NCBI GenBank assembly: GCA_934476675.1 | Contig: CAKSOE010000004.1 | Coordinates: 62,001 to 126,000 of the forward strand | Source: an uncultured Clostridia bacterium | Lineage (GTDB): Bacteria > Bacillota > Clostridia > UBA1381 | Direction of reading: 5' to 3' | Length of the DNA: 64,000 nucleotides | In this document: positions 40,991 through 50,971 of the stretch, piece by piece | Layout of the letters: every line of letters starts with the position of its first letter | How positions within the stretch are numbered: position 1 is the first letter of the stretch | Program-made: the position numbers and the translations under genes | The notes under the pieces: model-generated | Databases searched by the model: none | What the model saw: only the letters and a program-made list of their open reading frames with translations | What the model was told of the DNA's origin: nothing

Positions 40991-42643
40991 TTACTCTATA
41001 AACGAGAATGTCGTGACATCAAATAAGCCGTTATCGGTAATTCGTATTTCGGGTATAACCGGCAGCGGTAAAAACGCAAGCGACAAAAACGGATCAACAC
41101 CCTTATTTACACCTACTTTTCTTGCGTATTCATAAAGTTCATCATGGATTTTTATTGTATCATCGGCAGAACCGACAGACATTAAACCTGCAATTTCAAG
41201 CGGAAGATATTTTAAAACCTGTCCGTTTGAGCATACTGCAATACCTCCGGCAGCGCCAAGTGTATTTACAGCAAGCGCCATATCCGGATCGTTATCACCG
41301 ACAACTATAACATTATGCGAATCGTGTCCGATCGAGGATGCAACAGCGGCATTTTCTATACCGTAATTCGTAATAAATCCGATACCTTTTGTGCCAAGAT
41401 TGTGGTGACGTTCAAACACGCAAACCTTTGACAGTTTATCAGACTTTTTAGCTGTTACCTTTTTTGTTATAATAGCTTCTGGAATAAGTTCAATAGCAGT
41501 AAATTCATCAGGGAGTTCATACGCAAAATCATCCTCTGTAACAGTTTTTAAATGCACGGTATTTGTAACATCGGTACTATCAACAGTTTTTGTTGTAAAT
41601 ATTGCTTTGCCATTTTCAGCAACGAGCTTTCCGTCTTTATATACAGCCGTTATTTTATTAAGCTCGATACTGTCTGAAACTACAAGATCGGCACGATATG
41701 ACGGAGCAACAGCGCCTTTGTCTTTCATTCCGTAGCACTCCGCAGAGTTAAGTGTTGCCATTATAATTGCATCAATCGGTTTTATGCCGAGTGATACCGC
41801 TTTTTTGATACAAAAATCAATACTTCCGTCTTTTTCAATTTCACCGATAAATCTGTCGTCCGTACAGAACATACACCTTCTGAGTGTATATGAATTGACA
41901 CCTTCGTATAAACGCGCAATATCCTTTGAAAGCGTGCCTTCTCTCAAAAGTACATACATACCTTTTGACACTTTTTCTGTCAATTCCGAAACCAACGAAC
42001 ATTCATGGTCGGTTTTTATTCCGGCGCAAACATACGCATCAAGCGCCGAGCCTAAAAGCAACGGAGCATGACCGTCAATTCTTTCCATGCACAATTTATT
42101 TAAAACTTCTTCGCTGCCACCGCATACGCCCGGATAATTCATCATTTCTCCGATTCCGAAAAATTCCGGTGCAAGACGTACGGTGTCTTTTGCCGTAAGA
42201 ACCGCGCCTGTGTGCTCAAAATCCGCCGCTGGAACACATGACGGCAGCATATAATTGATATCCATAGGAAGACCCTCGGCAGTTTTTTTCATAAATTTAA
42301 GACCATTTTCACCGCATACATTTGTTATTTCATGAGGATCTGCAATGATTGTTGTGACTCCATGCGGAAGTGTTGTTTTGACGTATTCGGACGGAGTCAC
42401 CATTGATGATTCAATATGAAGATGCGAATCGATAAAACCGGGCATTATGTATTGATTGCGTACATCTGTGCAGTTTTCACATTCGTAATTTCCGACGCCG
42501 CAGATATAACCGTCCTTTATAGCCACATCTGCTTTTATTATACGTCCGTTAAATACATCAACAACATTTCCGTTCTTTAACACTAAATCAAATTTTTCTC
42601 TACCGCTTGCTGCATCAACAAGTGTTTTAATATTTTTCATCAT
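40991..42643 (-). CDS. ade: adenine deaminase
   Basis: Amidohydrolase converting adenine to hypoxanthine and ammonia, 550 residues. The metal site opens with PGFIDSHLHIESSMVTP (about 69-85), followed by DPHEITNVCG and the later C-terminal domain unique to bacterial adenine deaminase (RHHNLGTKGIGFITNYG and SIGHDSHNVIVVGDND). It needs Mn/Fe. GGAG lies 6-9 nt before two adjacent ATGs (42643, 42640). No purine riboswitch was found upstream; instead an 18-bp perfect inverted repeat lies about 30 nt before the start. No sigma-A promoter could be placed between it and aconitase. Confidence 0.93.
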   Translation of the reverse strand: MMKNIKTLVDAASGREKFDLVLKNGNVVDVFNGRIIKADVAIKDGYICGVGNYECENCTDVRNQYIMPGFIDSHLHIESSMVTPSEYVKTTLPHGVTTIIADPHEITNVCGENGLKFMKKTAEGLPMDINYMLPSCVPAADFEHTGAVLTAKDTVRLAPEFFGIGEMMNYPGVCGGSEEVLNKLCMERIDGHAPLLLGSALDAYVCAGIKTDHECSLVSELTEKVSKGMYVLLREGTLSKDIARLYEGVNSYTLRRCMFCTDDRFIGEIEKDGSIDFCIKKAVSLGIKPIDAIIMATLNSAECYGMKDKGAVAPSYRADLVVSDSIELNKITAVYKDGKLVAENGKAIFTTKTVDSTDVTNTVHLKTVTEDDFAYELPDEFTAIELIPEAIITKKVTAKKSDKLSKVCVFERHHNLGTKGIGFITNYGIENAAVASSIGHDSHNVIVVGDNDPDMALAVNTLGAAGGIAVCSNGQVLKYLPLEIAGLMSVGSADDTIKIHDELYEYARKVGVNKGVDPFLSLAFLPLPVIPEIRITDNGLFDVTTFSFIE

Positions 42644-42670
42644 TATCAGCTCCTAATATTTAAAAATCGT

Positions 42671-42710
42671 AATCCAAGTAAGATAAATGGTAATTTATCT
42701 TACTTGGATT
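42671..42710. repeat. perfect 18-bp inverted repeat before adenine deaminase
   Basis: Arms at 42671-42688 and 42693-42710 pair without mismatch around a GGTA loop. On the plus strand GGTTGTTTTTTT follows; on the minus (coding) strand ACGATTTTT follows. It could act as an attenuator or terminator, or as an operator. Confidence 0.6.
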
Positions 42711-42744
42711 GGTTGTTTTTTTAACCATTCCCTGCAGATTTTCA

Positions 42745-42776
42745 AAACCTCCAAGCTTATAAAGCCTTGGAGGTTT
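42745..42776 (-). terminator. terminator after aconitase
   Basis: Stem AAACCTCCAAG (42745-42755) with CTTGGAGGTTT (42766-42776), ending in TTTT on the minus strand. Confidence 0.75.
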
Positions 42777-42783
42777 AAATTAA

Positions 42784-44715
42784 CTACGCATTCTGCTTTG
42801 TATAATTAAGCAATCCGCCTGCGAAAATCATATCTTTTTGTCTCTGTGAGAAGTTTACATTTACATTAAAGTCAAACCCTTTTGTTACATTCGTAACTTT
42901 TACAGTATTTCCGGCTTCGATTTGAGATTTGACGTTTTCAATCTTTAATTCATCGTCCTGTGATACTCTGTCATAGTCTGATTCGTTCTCAAATGTCATC
43001 GGAATAATTCCTGCATTTATAAGGTTAGCCATATGGATTCTTGCAAAAGACTTTGTTATAACAGCTTTCACACCCAGGTACAACGGAGCGAGCGCAGCGT
43101 GTTCTCTTGACGAACCCTGTCCGTAGTTTGTTCCGCCTATAATTATACTTTTACCGAGAGCAAGCGCTCTGTCGTGGAAAGTCTCGTCACATACAGCAAA
43201 ACAATACTTTGATATTTCCGGTATATTTGAACGCAGCGGCAATATTTTTGCACCTGCCGGCATGATATGGTCAGTTGTGATGTTATCCTCCACTTTAAGA
43301 CTTACCTTTGCATCAATCGTTTCTGCAAGCGGTTCCGATAACGGGAACGGTTTTATATTCGGGCCTCTTAAAATTTCAACACTGTCCATTTCTGACTCCG
43401 GAACAGGCTCTACTATCATATTGTCATTTACTGTGAATTTTTCCGGCAGTTTAAAATCAGGCATTTCTCCCAAAGTACGCGGGTCTGTAAGCACGCCTGT
43501 AATTGCTGATATAGCAGCCATTTCAGGCGATACAAGATATATCTGACCGTCTTTTGTTCCGCTTCTTCCCTCGAAGTTTCTGTTAAATGTTCTTAACGAA
43601 ATTCCACCGGAATTGGGTGACTGTCCCATACCTATACACGGACCGCAGGCGCTTTCAAGTATCCTTGCTCCGGCATTTATCATTATCGCAAGCGCACCGT
43701 TTTCAGCCAGCATATTGAGCACCTGTTTTGAACCCGGCGCTATTGAAAGCGACACATTTGGATTTACAGTCTTATCTTTCAATATATATGCAACCTTCAG
43801 CATATCAAGCAGTGATGAATTGGTACACGAACCGATACATACCTGATCTATTTTCATTGCGCCTATTTCTTCAACAGACTTTACATTATCCGGCATATGC
43901 GGACAAGCTGCCAGAGGTACAAGTTCACTGAGGTTAATGTTTATTTCTTCATCATATACCGCATCGGAGTCTGCCGAAAGCGGAATATATACATCCTCTC
44001 TACCCTGCGCCTTCAAAAATTCAAGCGTGATTTCATCTGACGGGAAAACCGATGTTGTCGCACCAAGCTCCGCACCCATGTTTGTGATGGTTGCTCTTTC
44101 CGGAACAGAAAGAGTTTTTACACCCTCGCCGCAGTACTCGATAACCTTTCCTACACCGCCTTTTACAGTCATACGTCTTAATACTTCCAGAATTACATCC
44201 TTTGCAGCCACCCACGGTGAAAGTTTCCCGGTAAGATTAACCTTTACGACCTTCGGGCAAGTAATATAATATGTTCCGCCGCCCATTGCAACAGCAACGT
44301 CCATGCCGCCTGCACCGATAGCTATCATTCCGATACCTCCGCCGGTAGGAGTATGGCTGTCAGAACCGATCAGTGTTTTACCGGGCGCACCAAAGCGTTC
44401 AAGATGCACCTGGTGGCAGATGCCGTTACCGGGGCGAGAAAAATAAATACCGTGTTTCTTAGCAACACTTCCTATAAATCTATGGTCATCCATATTCATA
44501 AAACCATTTTGAAGTGTATTATGATCTATATATGCAACCGAACGTTCTGTTTTTACTCTCGGCACACCCATTGCTTCAAATTCAAGATATGCCATAGTAC
44601 CCGTGGCGTCCTGAGTAAGCGTCTGATCGATTTTAATTCCGATTTCTGTCCCTTTTACCATTTCACCTTCAACAAGATGAGCAGATAATATTTTTTCTGT
44701 CAGTGTAAGTCCCAT
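42784..44715 (-). CDS. aconitate hydratase
   Basis: Iron-sulfur enzyme isomerising citrate to isocitrate, 643 residues, the shorter aconitase type of Clostridia. The cluster cysteines are in IGSCTNSS and in ESACGPCIGMGQ. Substrate motifs include GSDSHTPTGGG near 117-127 and the C-terminal swivel domain TNYGQGSSREHAAL. With oxidation of pyruvate elsewhere, it probably feeds 2-oxoglutarate and glutamate synthesis in a partial TCA pathway; no citrate synthase or isocitrate dehydrogenase is in the window. It has its own consensus promoter overlapping the end of the Na/Pi gene. Confidence 0.93.
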   Translation of the reverse strand: MGLTLTEKILSAHLVEGEMVKGTEIGIKIDQTLTQDATGTMAYLEFEAMGVPRVKTERSVAYIDHNTLQNGFMNMDDHRFIGSVAKKHGIYFSRPGNGICHQVHLERFGAPGKTLIGSDSHTPTGGGIGMIAIGAGGMDVAVAMGGGTYYITCPKVVKVNLTGKLSPWVAAKDVILEVLRRMTVKGGVGKVIEYCGEGVKTLSVPERATITNMGAELGATTSVFPSDEITLEFLKAQGREDVYIPLSADSDAVYDEEININLSELVPLAACPHMPDNVKSVEEIGAMKIDQVCIGSCTNSSLLDMLKVAYILKDKTVNPNVSLSIAPGSKQVLNMLAENGALAIMINAGARILESACGPCIGMGQSPNSGGISLRTFNRNFEGRSGTKDGQIYLVSPEMAAISAITGVLTDPRTLGEMPDFKLPEKFTVNDNMIVEPVPESEMDSVEILRGPNIKPFPLSEPLAETIDAKVSLKVEDNITTDHIMPAGAKILPLRSNIPEISKYCFAVCDETFHDRALALGKSIIIGGTNYGQGSSREHAALAPLYLGVKAVITKSFARIHMANLINAGIIPMTFENESDYDRVSQDDELKIENVKSQIEAGNTVKVTNVTKGFDFNVNVNFSQRQKDMIFAGGLLNYTKQNA

Positions 44716-44746
44716 TTATATCACTCCTACAATATTATTATACATT

Positions 44747-44775
44747 ATTTTATACCAAATACGGAATTTTGTCAA
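44747..44775 (-). promoter_or_regulatory. promoter of aconitase
   Basis: TTGACA (44775-44770) and TAAAAT (44752-44747), 17-bp spacer, minus strand. Confidence 0.72.
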
Positions 44776-44787
44776 GATTATATAGCT

Positions 44788-46575
44788 TTATGACTGCGGT
44801 TCTGCCGACTTCACACTTTTTGTTATTCCGTATTTCTGTTTATATGCCTTATACAGCTTATCAAACATTTCATCACCGTGAGATTTAACATTATTCAGAT
44901 ATTCATGCGTGTCAAAGCTGTCATCGGCAACCTGAATAAGGCAGACTGCAATATTTGAGCAGTGGTCTGCAACCCTTTCGCAATTTGTAATCAAATCCGA
45001 AAGAACAAATCCTGTTTCAATCGTACAAATGCCCTTTTTCAGACGCGCCACATGAGCTTTTTTTATATTGCTTTTAAGCTTGTCTATTACCTGTTCAAGC
45101 GGTTCGACCTTTTTAGCTTCTTCAAGATCGTTGTTTATAAACGAATCAACCGTAATTTCCAGAATTTCAATCAAAGCATCTTTAAGATTTTCCAATTCGC
45201 TGCAAGCTTCATCAGAAAATTTGAGCTTTTTATCGTGTATTTCTTTTGCAACCTTCATCATATTAAGCGCATGGTCGCTTATTCTTTCAAAATCGCCTAT
45301 TGTATGCAAAAGATTTGAGGTTTCATGGCTGTCGCCCACCGAAAGCGTTTTTCGACAGACCTTTACAAGGAAGGTTCCGAGCTTGTCCTCATAAATATCG
45401 GACATATTTTCATTTTCTACTATTTGCTCCGCTATTTTTTCATCAAAGTTATTGATAAGGTTTAATGAGGATATAAAGTTATTTTTTGCCAAAACAGCCA
45501 TCTGATCTGTTGCTTTTTTACACTGTGCAACAGCAACGCTCGGCGTTTGCAGCAAACGTTCGTCTATAAGACTTTCAAATGTATTTTCGCTTTTTTCTTT
45601 GTCATCCTTTATGAGAATATACGCAAGTTTTTCAAATTGCTTCATAAACGGAAACAAAGTGATTGTTGTAAACAAGTTAAATGAAGTATGTACTATTGCG
45701 ATTTCGGCAGCATTCATGGATTTATATAAGAACGGTGCATTTGTGATAGATTTAAAAATATAAAATACTATCATAAATATAACGACTCCGGTTGTGTTGA
45801 AATAAAGTCTGAACACAGCTGCTCTTTTTGCGCTTTTATTTGCACCTATTGATGATAAAATAGCTGTCGTACAAGCTCCGATGTCAGCGCCTAAAATAAT
45901 AGGTATTGCCGTTACACAGGTTATCTGCCCCGTGACAGCCAATGCCTGCACTATTCCGACAGCAGCCGAAGAACTCTGAATTACAGCAGTAAACAATGCG
46001 CCTACCGCTACGCCCAAAATTGGGTTTGAAAACAGAAGAAGTATATTTTTAAAGCTTTCATTATGTGCAAGAGGCTTTACGGCATCGCTCATCATACCCA
46101 TGCCGATAAGAAGTACGGAAAAACCGAGGATAATTCCGCCTATATCCTTGCTTTTTGTTTTTTTGATGAACATATACAAAATAATACCTGCCACCGCACA
46201 TACAAGCGACATTGTAGACGGTTTAAAGAGCTGAACAAAAAGGTTGCCGTCCTCTGCGCCGGACAGACTCAAAAGCCACGCTGTCATGGTGGTACCGATA
46301 TTAGAACCGACTATTATTCCCATTGACTGCGAAAATTCCATAATTCCCGAATTGACAAATCCAACCACCATAACTGTAGTGGCTGTTGAGCTTTGTATAA
46401 TTGCCGTTACAATCATTCCGAGAAGTATTCCTCTGATGGGACTGGATGTAAGATTATCAAGCATTGTTTTAAGCTTTTCGCCGGCGCTTTTTTCAAGGCT
46501 TTCGCCCATAAAATTCATACCAAACAAAAAGATTCCGAGCCCGCCCAATAAAGTCAGCACTGAAATCATATTCAC
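44788..46575 (-). CDS. Na/Pi cotransporter family protein with PhoU-like domain
   Basis: 595 residues. The N-terminal half (about 1-310) has two inverted Na/Pi-cotransporter repeats, each with the substrate motif: IIQSSTATTVMVVGFVNSG near 60-78 and AVIQSSSAAVGIVQALAVTG near 197-216. The C-terminal half (about 340-575) is helical and PhoU-like (the segments IGDFERISDHALNMMKVA and NCERVADHCSNIAVCL carry the E/DxxRxxDH metal motif). It probably moves phosphate with sodium and senses or limits it through the PhoU part. The GTG start at 46575 is 6 nt after GAGGTGA. Confidence 0.88.
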   Translation of the reverse strand: MNMISVLTLLGGLGIFLFGMNFMGESLEKSAGEKLKTMLDNLTSSPIRGILLGMIVTAIIQSSTATTVMVVGFVNSGIMEFSQSMGIIVGSNIGTTMTAWLLSLSGAEDGNLFVQLFKPSTMSLVCAVAGIILYMFIKKTKSKDIGGIILGFSVLLIGMGMMSDAVKPLAHNESFKNILLLFSNPILGVAVGALFTAVIQSSSAAVGIVQALAVTGQITCVTAIPIILGADIGACTTAILSSIGANKSAKRAAVFRLYFNTTGVVIFMIVFYIFKSITNAPFLYKSMNAAEIAIVHTSFNLFTTITLFPFMKQFEKLAYILIKDDKEKSENTFESLIDERLLQTPSVAVAQCKKATDQMAVLAKNNFISSLNLINNFDEKIAEQIVENENMSDIYEDKLGTFLVKVCRKTLSVGDSHETSNLLHTIGDFERISDHALNMMKVAKEIHDKKLKFSDEACSELENLKDALIEILEITVDSFINNDLEEAKKVEPLEQVIDKLKSNIKKAHVARLKKGICTIETGFVLSDLITNCERVADHCSNIAVCLIQVADDSFDTHEYLNNVKSHGDEMFDKLYKAYKQKYGITKSVKSAEPQS

Positions 46576-46750
46576 CGCAAATCACCTCATTATATCATTA
46601 TACTGTTATTATAACATCTTTCTTAGAAAATTGAAATACATTTTTTGATTTTTTTTGCATATTTTATATTTTTTTTCGTTTTAGAACCTTTTTTTGAGCA
46701 AAACATACAAACATATGAACTATCTCTCCCCTATTCCCTGCCGCAAATGA

Positions 46751-46787
46751 TAAAAGCGGCTGTAACGTTTGGTTACAACCGCTTTTA
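46751..46787 (-). terminator. terminator after PFOR
   Basis: Stem AAAAGCGG...TGTAAC with GTTACA...CCGCTTTT between the Na/Pi gene and the PFOR stop, T-run on the minus strand. Confidence 0.85.
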
Positions 46788-46797
46788 TAGGTATTTA

Positions 46798-49700
46798 TTA
46801 TTCAGCTTCTGCTAATTTTACAAGTTTTGCATACTTTTCTTCTGCATTCTTAACAGCGTGTGCGAATAATTCTTTTGCTCTTTCGGGATTTGAGCGAGCA
46901 AGTGAATTATAACGAACCTCGCCCATGAGGAAGTCCTCGTAAGAAAGCGTCGGTTTCTTTGAATCCAAAGTAAACGGATTCTTACCCTCTGCTGCCTTTC
47001 TCGGATCGAATCTGAAGCAGTGCCAGTAACCTGACTCAACAGCCTTCTTCTCCTCTGTCTGAGCAATCTTCATGCCGCCTTTGATGCCATGGTTGATACA
47101 GGGTGCGTATGCAATGATGATTGACGGACCGTTATAGCTTTCAGCTTCAAGCATAGCATCAAGACACTGCTGCATATTGTAGCCCATAGCTACCTGTGCA
47201 ACATAGATGTAGCCATAACTCATAGCGATAGCTGCAAGATCCTTTTTCTTAACCTCTTTACCTGCTGCCGCAAACTGTGCGATAGCGCCTGTCGGAGTAG
47301 CCTTTGAAGCCTGACCGCCTGTATTTGAATAAACCTCTGTATCGAATACGAGAATGTTTATATCATTTCCGGAAGCAAGAGCATGGTCAACACCGCCGAA
47401 GCCGATATCATATGCCCAGCCGTCGCCGCCGAATATCCAGCATGATTTCTTTGAAAGATATGCTTTATCTGCAAGAACATCCTTTGCTTCCTGTGAATTT
47501 ACCGCAGCAACTGCCTTTAACAATTCCTCTGTCGGAACCTTATTGCAAGCGCCGCATTCTTTTGTTTCAATAAACTTATCAAATGCACTCTTAACGTCTG
47601 CATTTTCATCAGCAATCTTCTTAACCTTTTCGATTGTCTGATTTCTTAATGTATCCTGAGCGATGAACATACCAAGACCGAACTCAGCGTTGTCTTCAAA
47701 GAGTGAGTTAGCCCATGCAGGACCTTCGCCGTCTGCATTTGATGTATACGGTGTTGACGGTGCGCTGCCGCCCCAGATTGACGAACAGCCTGTTGCGTTT
47801 GCAACGAACATTCTGTCACCAAAGAGCTGAGTTACAAGCTTAGCATACGGTGTTTCTCCGCAGCCTGCGCACGCACCCGAGAATTCAAGATACGGAAGCT
47901 TGAACTGCGAACCCTTAACCTTTGACATCGGGAACTTGTCAAGAACGGCCTGCTTTTCACCGAGCGCCGAAGCATAATCAAAATATTTCTGCTCGCCGTA
48001 CTGTGAATCAAGCGAATTCATAACAAGAGTATCATTCTTGATGTTGCCCGGGCAGATGTTTGCGCAGCTGCCGCAGCCTGTACAGTCAAGAACCGAAATT
48101 GCCATTGTGTAGTACAATCCGTCAAGCTGCTTTGCCGGAGCATATTTTATACCCTCGGGAGCATTCTTGAGTTCTTCTTCCGTAAGAACTACCGGACGTA
48201 TACAAGCGTGAGGACATACATATGAACACTGTCCGCACTGGATACAAGTTTCGTTATTCCATGTAGGAACGTCTATTGCAATACCTCTCTTTTCATAAGC
48301 GGCACTGCCCAGCGGAACTTCACCTGTCTGGTATTTTGTGAATGCCGAAACGGGAAGCTTTGCACCCTCAAATGCGTTAATCGGAACAAGAATGTTGTTT
48401 ACATAATCGATTAACTCGCCTTCGCCGTCATGCTTAACCGAAATATCTTCATATTCGCAGTTCTTCCAGCTTTCGGGAACGTCTACCTTAACAACCTGCT
48501 GCGCACCGGCATCGATAGCGTCATGATTCATCTTAACGATTGCTTCACCCTTCTTTGAGTAGGAAGCCGTTGCAGCGTCTTTCATGTACTTAATAGCATC
48601 TTCTTCAGGAAGAATTGCCGATAATTTAAAGAATGCCGACTGTAATACTGTGTTGATTCTGTTTCCGAGTCCGATTTCCTTACCGATTTTAACACCGTCT
48701 ATTGTATAGAATCTGATGTTATTGTCGGCAATGTATTTCTTAACCTGTCCGGGAAGATGCTTATCAAGCTCCTCGCCCGACCATGAACAGTTCAAAAGGA
48801 ATACGCCGCCCGGTTTAATATCCGATACCATATCATACTGTCTTATGTATGACGCTTTATGACAGGCAACAAAGTCAGCCTTATTGATAAGGTATGTTGA
48901 TGTAATCGGCGAATCTCCGAAACGCAGATGCGAACAGGTCAAGCCGCCCGATTTCTTTGAATCGTAGTCAAAATAAGCCTGAACATACTTATCTGTGTGG
49001 TCACCGATAATTTTAACCGAGTTTTTGTTTGCGCCGACTGTACCGTCTGCGCCGAGCCCCCAGAACTTACAGCTGGTTGTACCTGCCGGAGTTGTATCGG
49101 GATTTTCGTCAAGCGGCAGCGACAGATGTGTAACATCATCGTTGATACCGATTGTGAAATGCTTTTTCTCTGTGTTCTTGAACGCAGCGATTATGCAAGC
49201 CGGAGTTGTATCCTTTGATGCAAGACCGTAACGACCGGCATATACAGGAACATCCTTAAACTTACCGTCCTCCTGCAATGCAGCAACAACATCAAGGAAT
49301 AACGGCTCGCCAAGTGCGCCCGGTTCCTTCGTTCTGTCAAGAACGGTAATCTTTTTAACTGTTGAAGGAATAACCTCAACAAGATGTTTAACGCTGAACG
49401 GTCTGTAAAGTCTTACAGTAACCATACCAACCTTGCCGCCTTTTGCGTTCAGGTAATCAACTGTTTCCTTAATTGTATCGCATACGCTGCCCATCGCAAT
49501 GATAATCTGCTCTGCATCGGCAGCACCGTGATAGTTAAAGAGCTTATAATCAGTTCCGATTTTGGCGTTAACCTTGTCCATATACATCTGACAAACTTCG
49601 GGAACTGCTTCGTAAACTGAGTTACAGGCTTCTCTTGCCTGGAAGTAAACGTCGCCGTTCTGAGCTGTACCTCTCTGAGCCGGATGTTCCGGATTAAGAG

Positions 49701-50319
49701 CCTTGCTTCTGAATTCATTTATAGCGTCCCAGTCAACCATTTCAGCCAAATCCTTGTAATCCCAGCAAGCCACCTTCTGGTACTCGTGAGATGTTCTGAA
49801 ACCGTCAAAGAAGTGCAGGAACGGAACCTTGCCTTTGATTGCACTCATATGCGCAACCGCACCCAAGTCCATAGCCTCCTGCGGATTGGTTGATGCGAGC
49901 ATTGCAAAACCCGTCTGACGGCAAGCCATAACGTCGCTGTGATCACCAAAAATTGAAAGTGCGTGAGCAGCTATACATCTTGCCGATACGTTAAATACGC
50001 AGGGCAGCTGTTCGCCCGCAATTTTGTACATATTGGGGATCATAAGCAAAAGACCCTGTGAAGCAGTATAGGTTGTTGTAAGCGCACCGGCTGTAAGCGA
50101 GCCGTGAACCGCACCGGATGCACCGGCTTCTGACTGCATTTCTACAACCTTAACGGTGTTTCCGAATATGTTTTTCTGACCGGCAGCAGCCCATTTGTCT
50201 GTAACTTCTGCCATTGTGGATGATGGTGTGATAGGATAGATAGCAGCGATATCCGTAAATGCATATGAAGCATAAGCGGCGGCGTTGTTACCGTCCATGG
50301 TTTTCATTTTTCTTCCCAT
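46798..50319 (-). CDS. nifJ: pyruvate:ferredoxin oxidoreductase
   Basis: Single-chain PFOR of 1173 residues, the central enzyme of anaerobic pyruvate oxidation to acetyl-CoA, CO2 and reduced ferredoxin. The N-terminal pyrimidine-binding domain begins MKTMDGNNAAAYASYAFTD with the YPITPSS motif. The ferredoxin domain has two 4Fe-4S motifs (CIQCGQCSYVCP and CTGCGSCANICP). The C-terminal thiamine-pyrophosphate domain has GACAGCGETPY, ATGCSSIWGG and GGDGWAYDIGFGGVDH, with the proximal cluster Cys also in KECGACN. The ATG at 50319 follows AGGAGGAG; the frame extends upstream but without a site. It is transcribed alone. Confidence 0.97.
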   Translation of the reverse strand: MGRKMKTMDGNNAAAYASYAFTDIAAIYPITPSSTMAEVTDKWAAAGQKNIFGNTVKVVEMQSEAGASGAVHGSLTAGALTTTYTASQGLLLMIPNMYKIAGEQLPCVFNVSARCIAAHALSIFGDHSDVMACRQTGFAMLASTNPQEAMDLGAVAHMSAIKGKVPFLHFFDGFRTSHEYQKVACWDYKDLAEMVDWDAINEFRSKALNPEHPAQRGTAQNGDVYFQAREACNSVYEAVPEVCQMYMDKVNAKIGTDYKLFNYHGAADAEQIIIAMGSVCDTIKETVDYLNAKGGKVGMVTVRLYRPFSVKHLVEVIPSTVKKITVLDRTKEPGALGEPLFLDVVAALQEDGKFKDVPVYAGRYGLASKDTTPACIIAAFKNTEKKHFTIGINDDVTHLSLPLDENPDTTPAGTTSCKFWGLGADGTVGANKNSVKIIGDHTDKYVQAYFDYDSKKSGGLTCSHLRFGDSPITSTYLINKADFVACHKASYIRQYDMVSDIKPGGVFLLNCSWSGEELDKHLPGQVKKYIADNNIRFYTIDGVKIGKEIGLGNRINTVLQSAFFKLSAILPEEDAIKYMKDAATASYSKKGEAIVKMNHDAIDAGAQQVVKVDVPESWKNCEYEDISVKHDGEGELIDYVNNILVPINAFEGAKLPVSAFTKYQTGEVPLGSAAYEKRGIAIDVPTWNNETCIQCGQCSYVCPHACIRPVVLTEEELKNAPEGIKYAPAKQLDGLYYTMAISVLDCTGCGSCANICPGNIKNDTLVMNSLDSQYGEQKYFDYASALGEKQAVLDKFPMSKVKGSQFKLPYLEFSGACAGCGETPYAKLVTQLFGDRMFVANATGCSSIWGGSAPSTPYTSNADGEGPAWANSLFEDNAEFGLGMFIAQDTLRNQTIEKVKKIADENADVKSAFDKFIETKECGACNKVPTEELLKAVAAVNSQEAKDVLADKAYLSKKSCWIFGGDGWAYDIGFGGVDHALASGNDINILVFDTEVYSNTGGQASKATPTGAIAQFAAAGKEVKKKDLAAIAMSYGYIYVAQVAMGYNMQQCLDAMLEAESYNGPSIIIAYAPCINHGIKGGMKIAQTEEKKAVESGYWHCFRFDPRKAAEGKNPFTLDSKKPTLSYEDFLMGEVRYNSLARSNPERAKELFAHAVKNAEEKYAKLVKLAEAE

Positions 50320-50451
50320 CGGAATCTCCTCCTGTGATTTTATTTTAGTACCGCAGAATATGCTGTATGCCATATCTTGTGGTAGAATGTGCCGAAAAAG
50401 ACATTTTGAGTGTATTAAGTCTCAAAAAAACTTTTTATAGCATACACATAT

Positions 50452-50480
50452 ATAATACCACTATTTACATATAAAATCAA
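50452..50480 (-). promoter_or_regulatory. promoter of PFOR
   Basis: TTGATT (50480-50475) and TATTAT (50457-50452), 17-bp spacer, minus strand. The leader is about 125 nt, longer than most here. Confidence 0.6.
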
Positions 50481-50542
50481 GATGAAAAATTAAAAAAATA
50501 TTGGTTTTCTGTTGGTAAAAAGTAACAAAATATATTTTTTCA

Positions 50543-50773
50543 TCACCTGTATTCTCTTTTTGCAGCCGAAAGTTGTTTTAAAAAGATTTTTTCTTTTGTT
50601 AAAAACAAATCATACAATCTGCTGCATCTGTGTGAAAGACGTGTCAGGTTTGCTCCGCACAGCGGCATATTTTTTCTTATACACCTGTCAACCATTATAT
50701 CGAAATATTTTTTGTTAAGCTCTGTATATATGCCGAGAATCCACAGATTAACGGCGCTCAAAAACAGTTTCAT
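50543..50773 (-). CDS. small protein of unknown function
   Basis: 76 residues, from an ATG at 50773 placed 6-7 nt after GGGGAG. The sequence begins MKLFLSAVNLWILGIYTELN and is Cys- and Arg-containing, with a possible short N-terminal hydrophobic helix followed by a basic helical part (LTRLSHRCSRLYDLFLTKEK). It is alone on the minus strand between PFOR and nrdD, which is divergent. I do not recognise a family. Good ribosome site and lack of an overlapping gene make it likely real. Confidence 0.55.
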   Translation of the reverse strand: MKLFLSAVNLWILGIYTELNKKYFDIMVDRCIRKNMPLCGANLTRLSHRCSRLYDLFLTKEKIFLKQLSAAKREYR

Positions 50774-50908
50774 AAAGTACTCCCCTATTATTTTATTGAT
50801 AATTTTTAGTATATCTTTTTTGCTGATTAAAAAACATTGAAAAATATGTGCAAACGGGTAATTTATGGAGCGTAAAAGAATTGTAATAAAGTAAAAATAA
50901 TTATGTAA

Positions 50909-50937
50909 TTGATTTTTATACTAACAATAGCTATAAT
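50909..50937 (+). promoter_or_regulatory. promoter of nrdD-nrdG-dut
   Basis: TTGATT (50909-50914) and TATAAT (50932-50937), 17-bp spacer. Confidence 0.7.
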
Positions 50938-50953
50938 AAATTACAGACACTAA

Positions 50954-50971
50954 ACCACAAGATGTTGTGGT
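50954..50971. promoter_or_regulatory. candidate NrdR box upstream of nrdD
   Basis: The inverted repeat ACCACAA-GATG-TTGTGGT lies at and just after the predicted transcript start. Its core CACAAGATGTTGTG agrees with the NrdR box pattern (C-w-A-x-A-T-x-T-w-G). The position suits repression of nrdD by NrdR. NrdR itself is not in the window. Confidence 0.55.

Noticed and set aside
42644..42783. Possible purine riboswitch before adenine deaminase
   Set aside because: None of the conserved junction and loop sequences of the purine aptamer are present; the only structure is the simple 18-bp inverted repeat.
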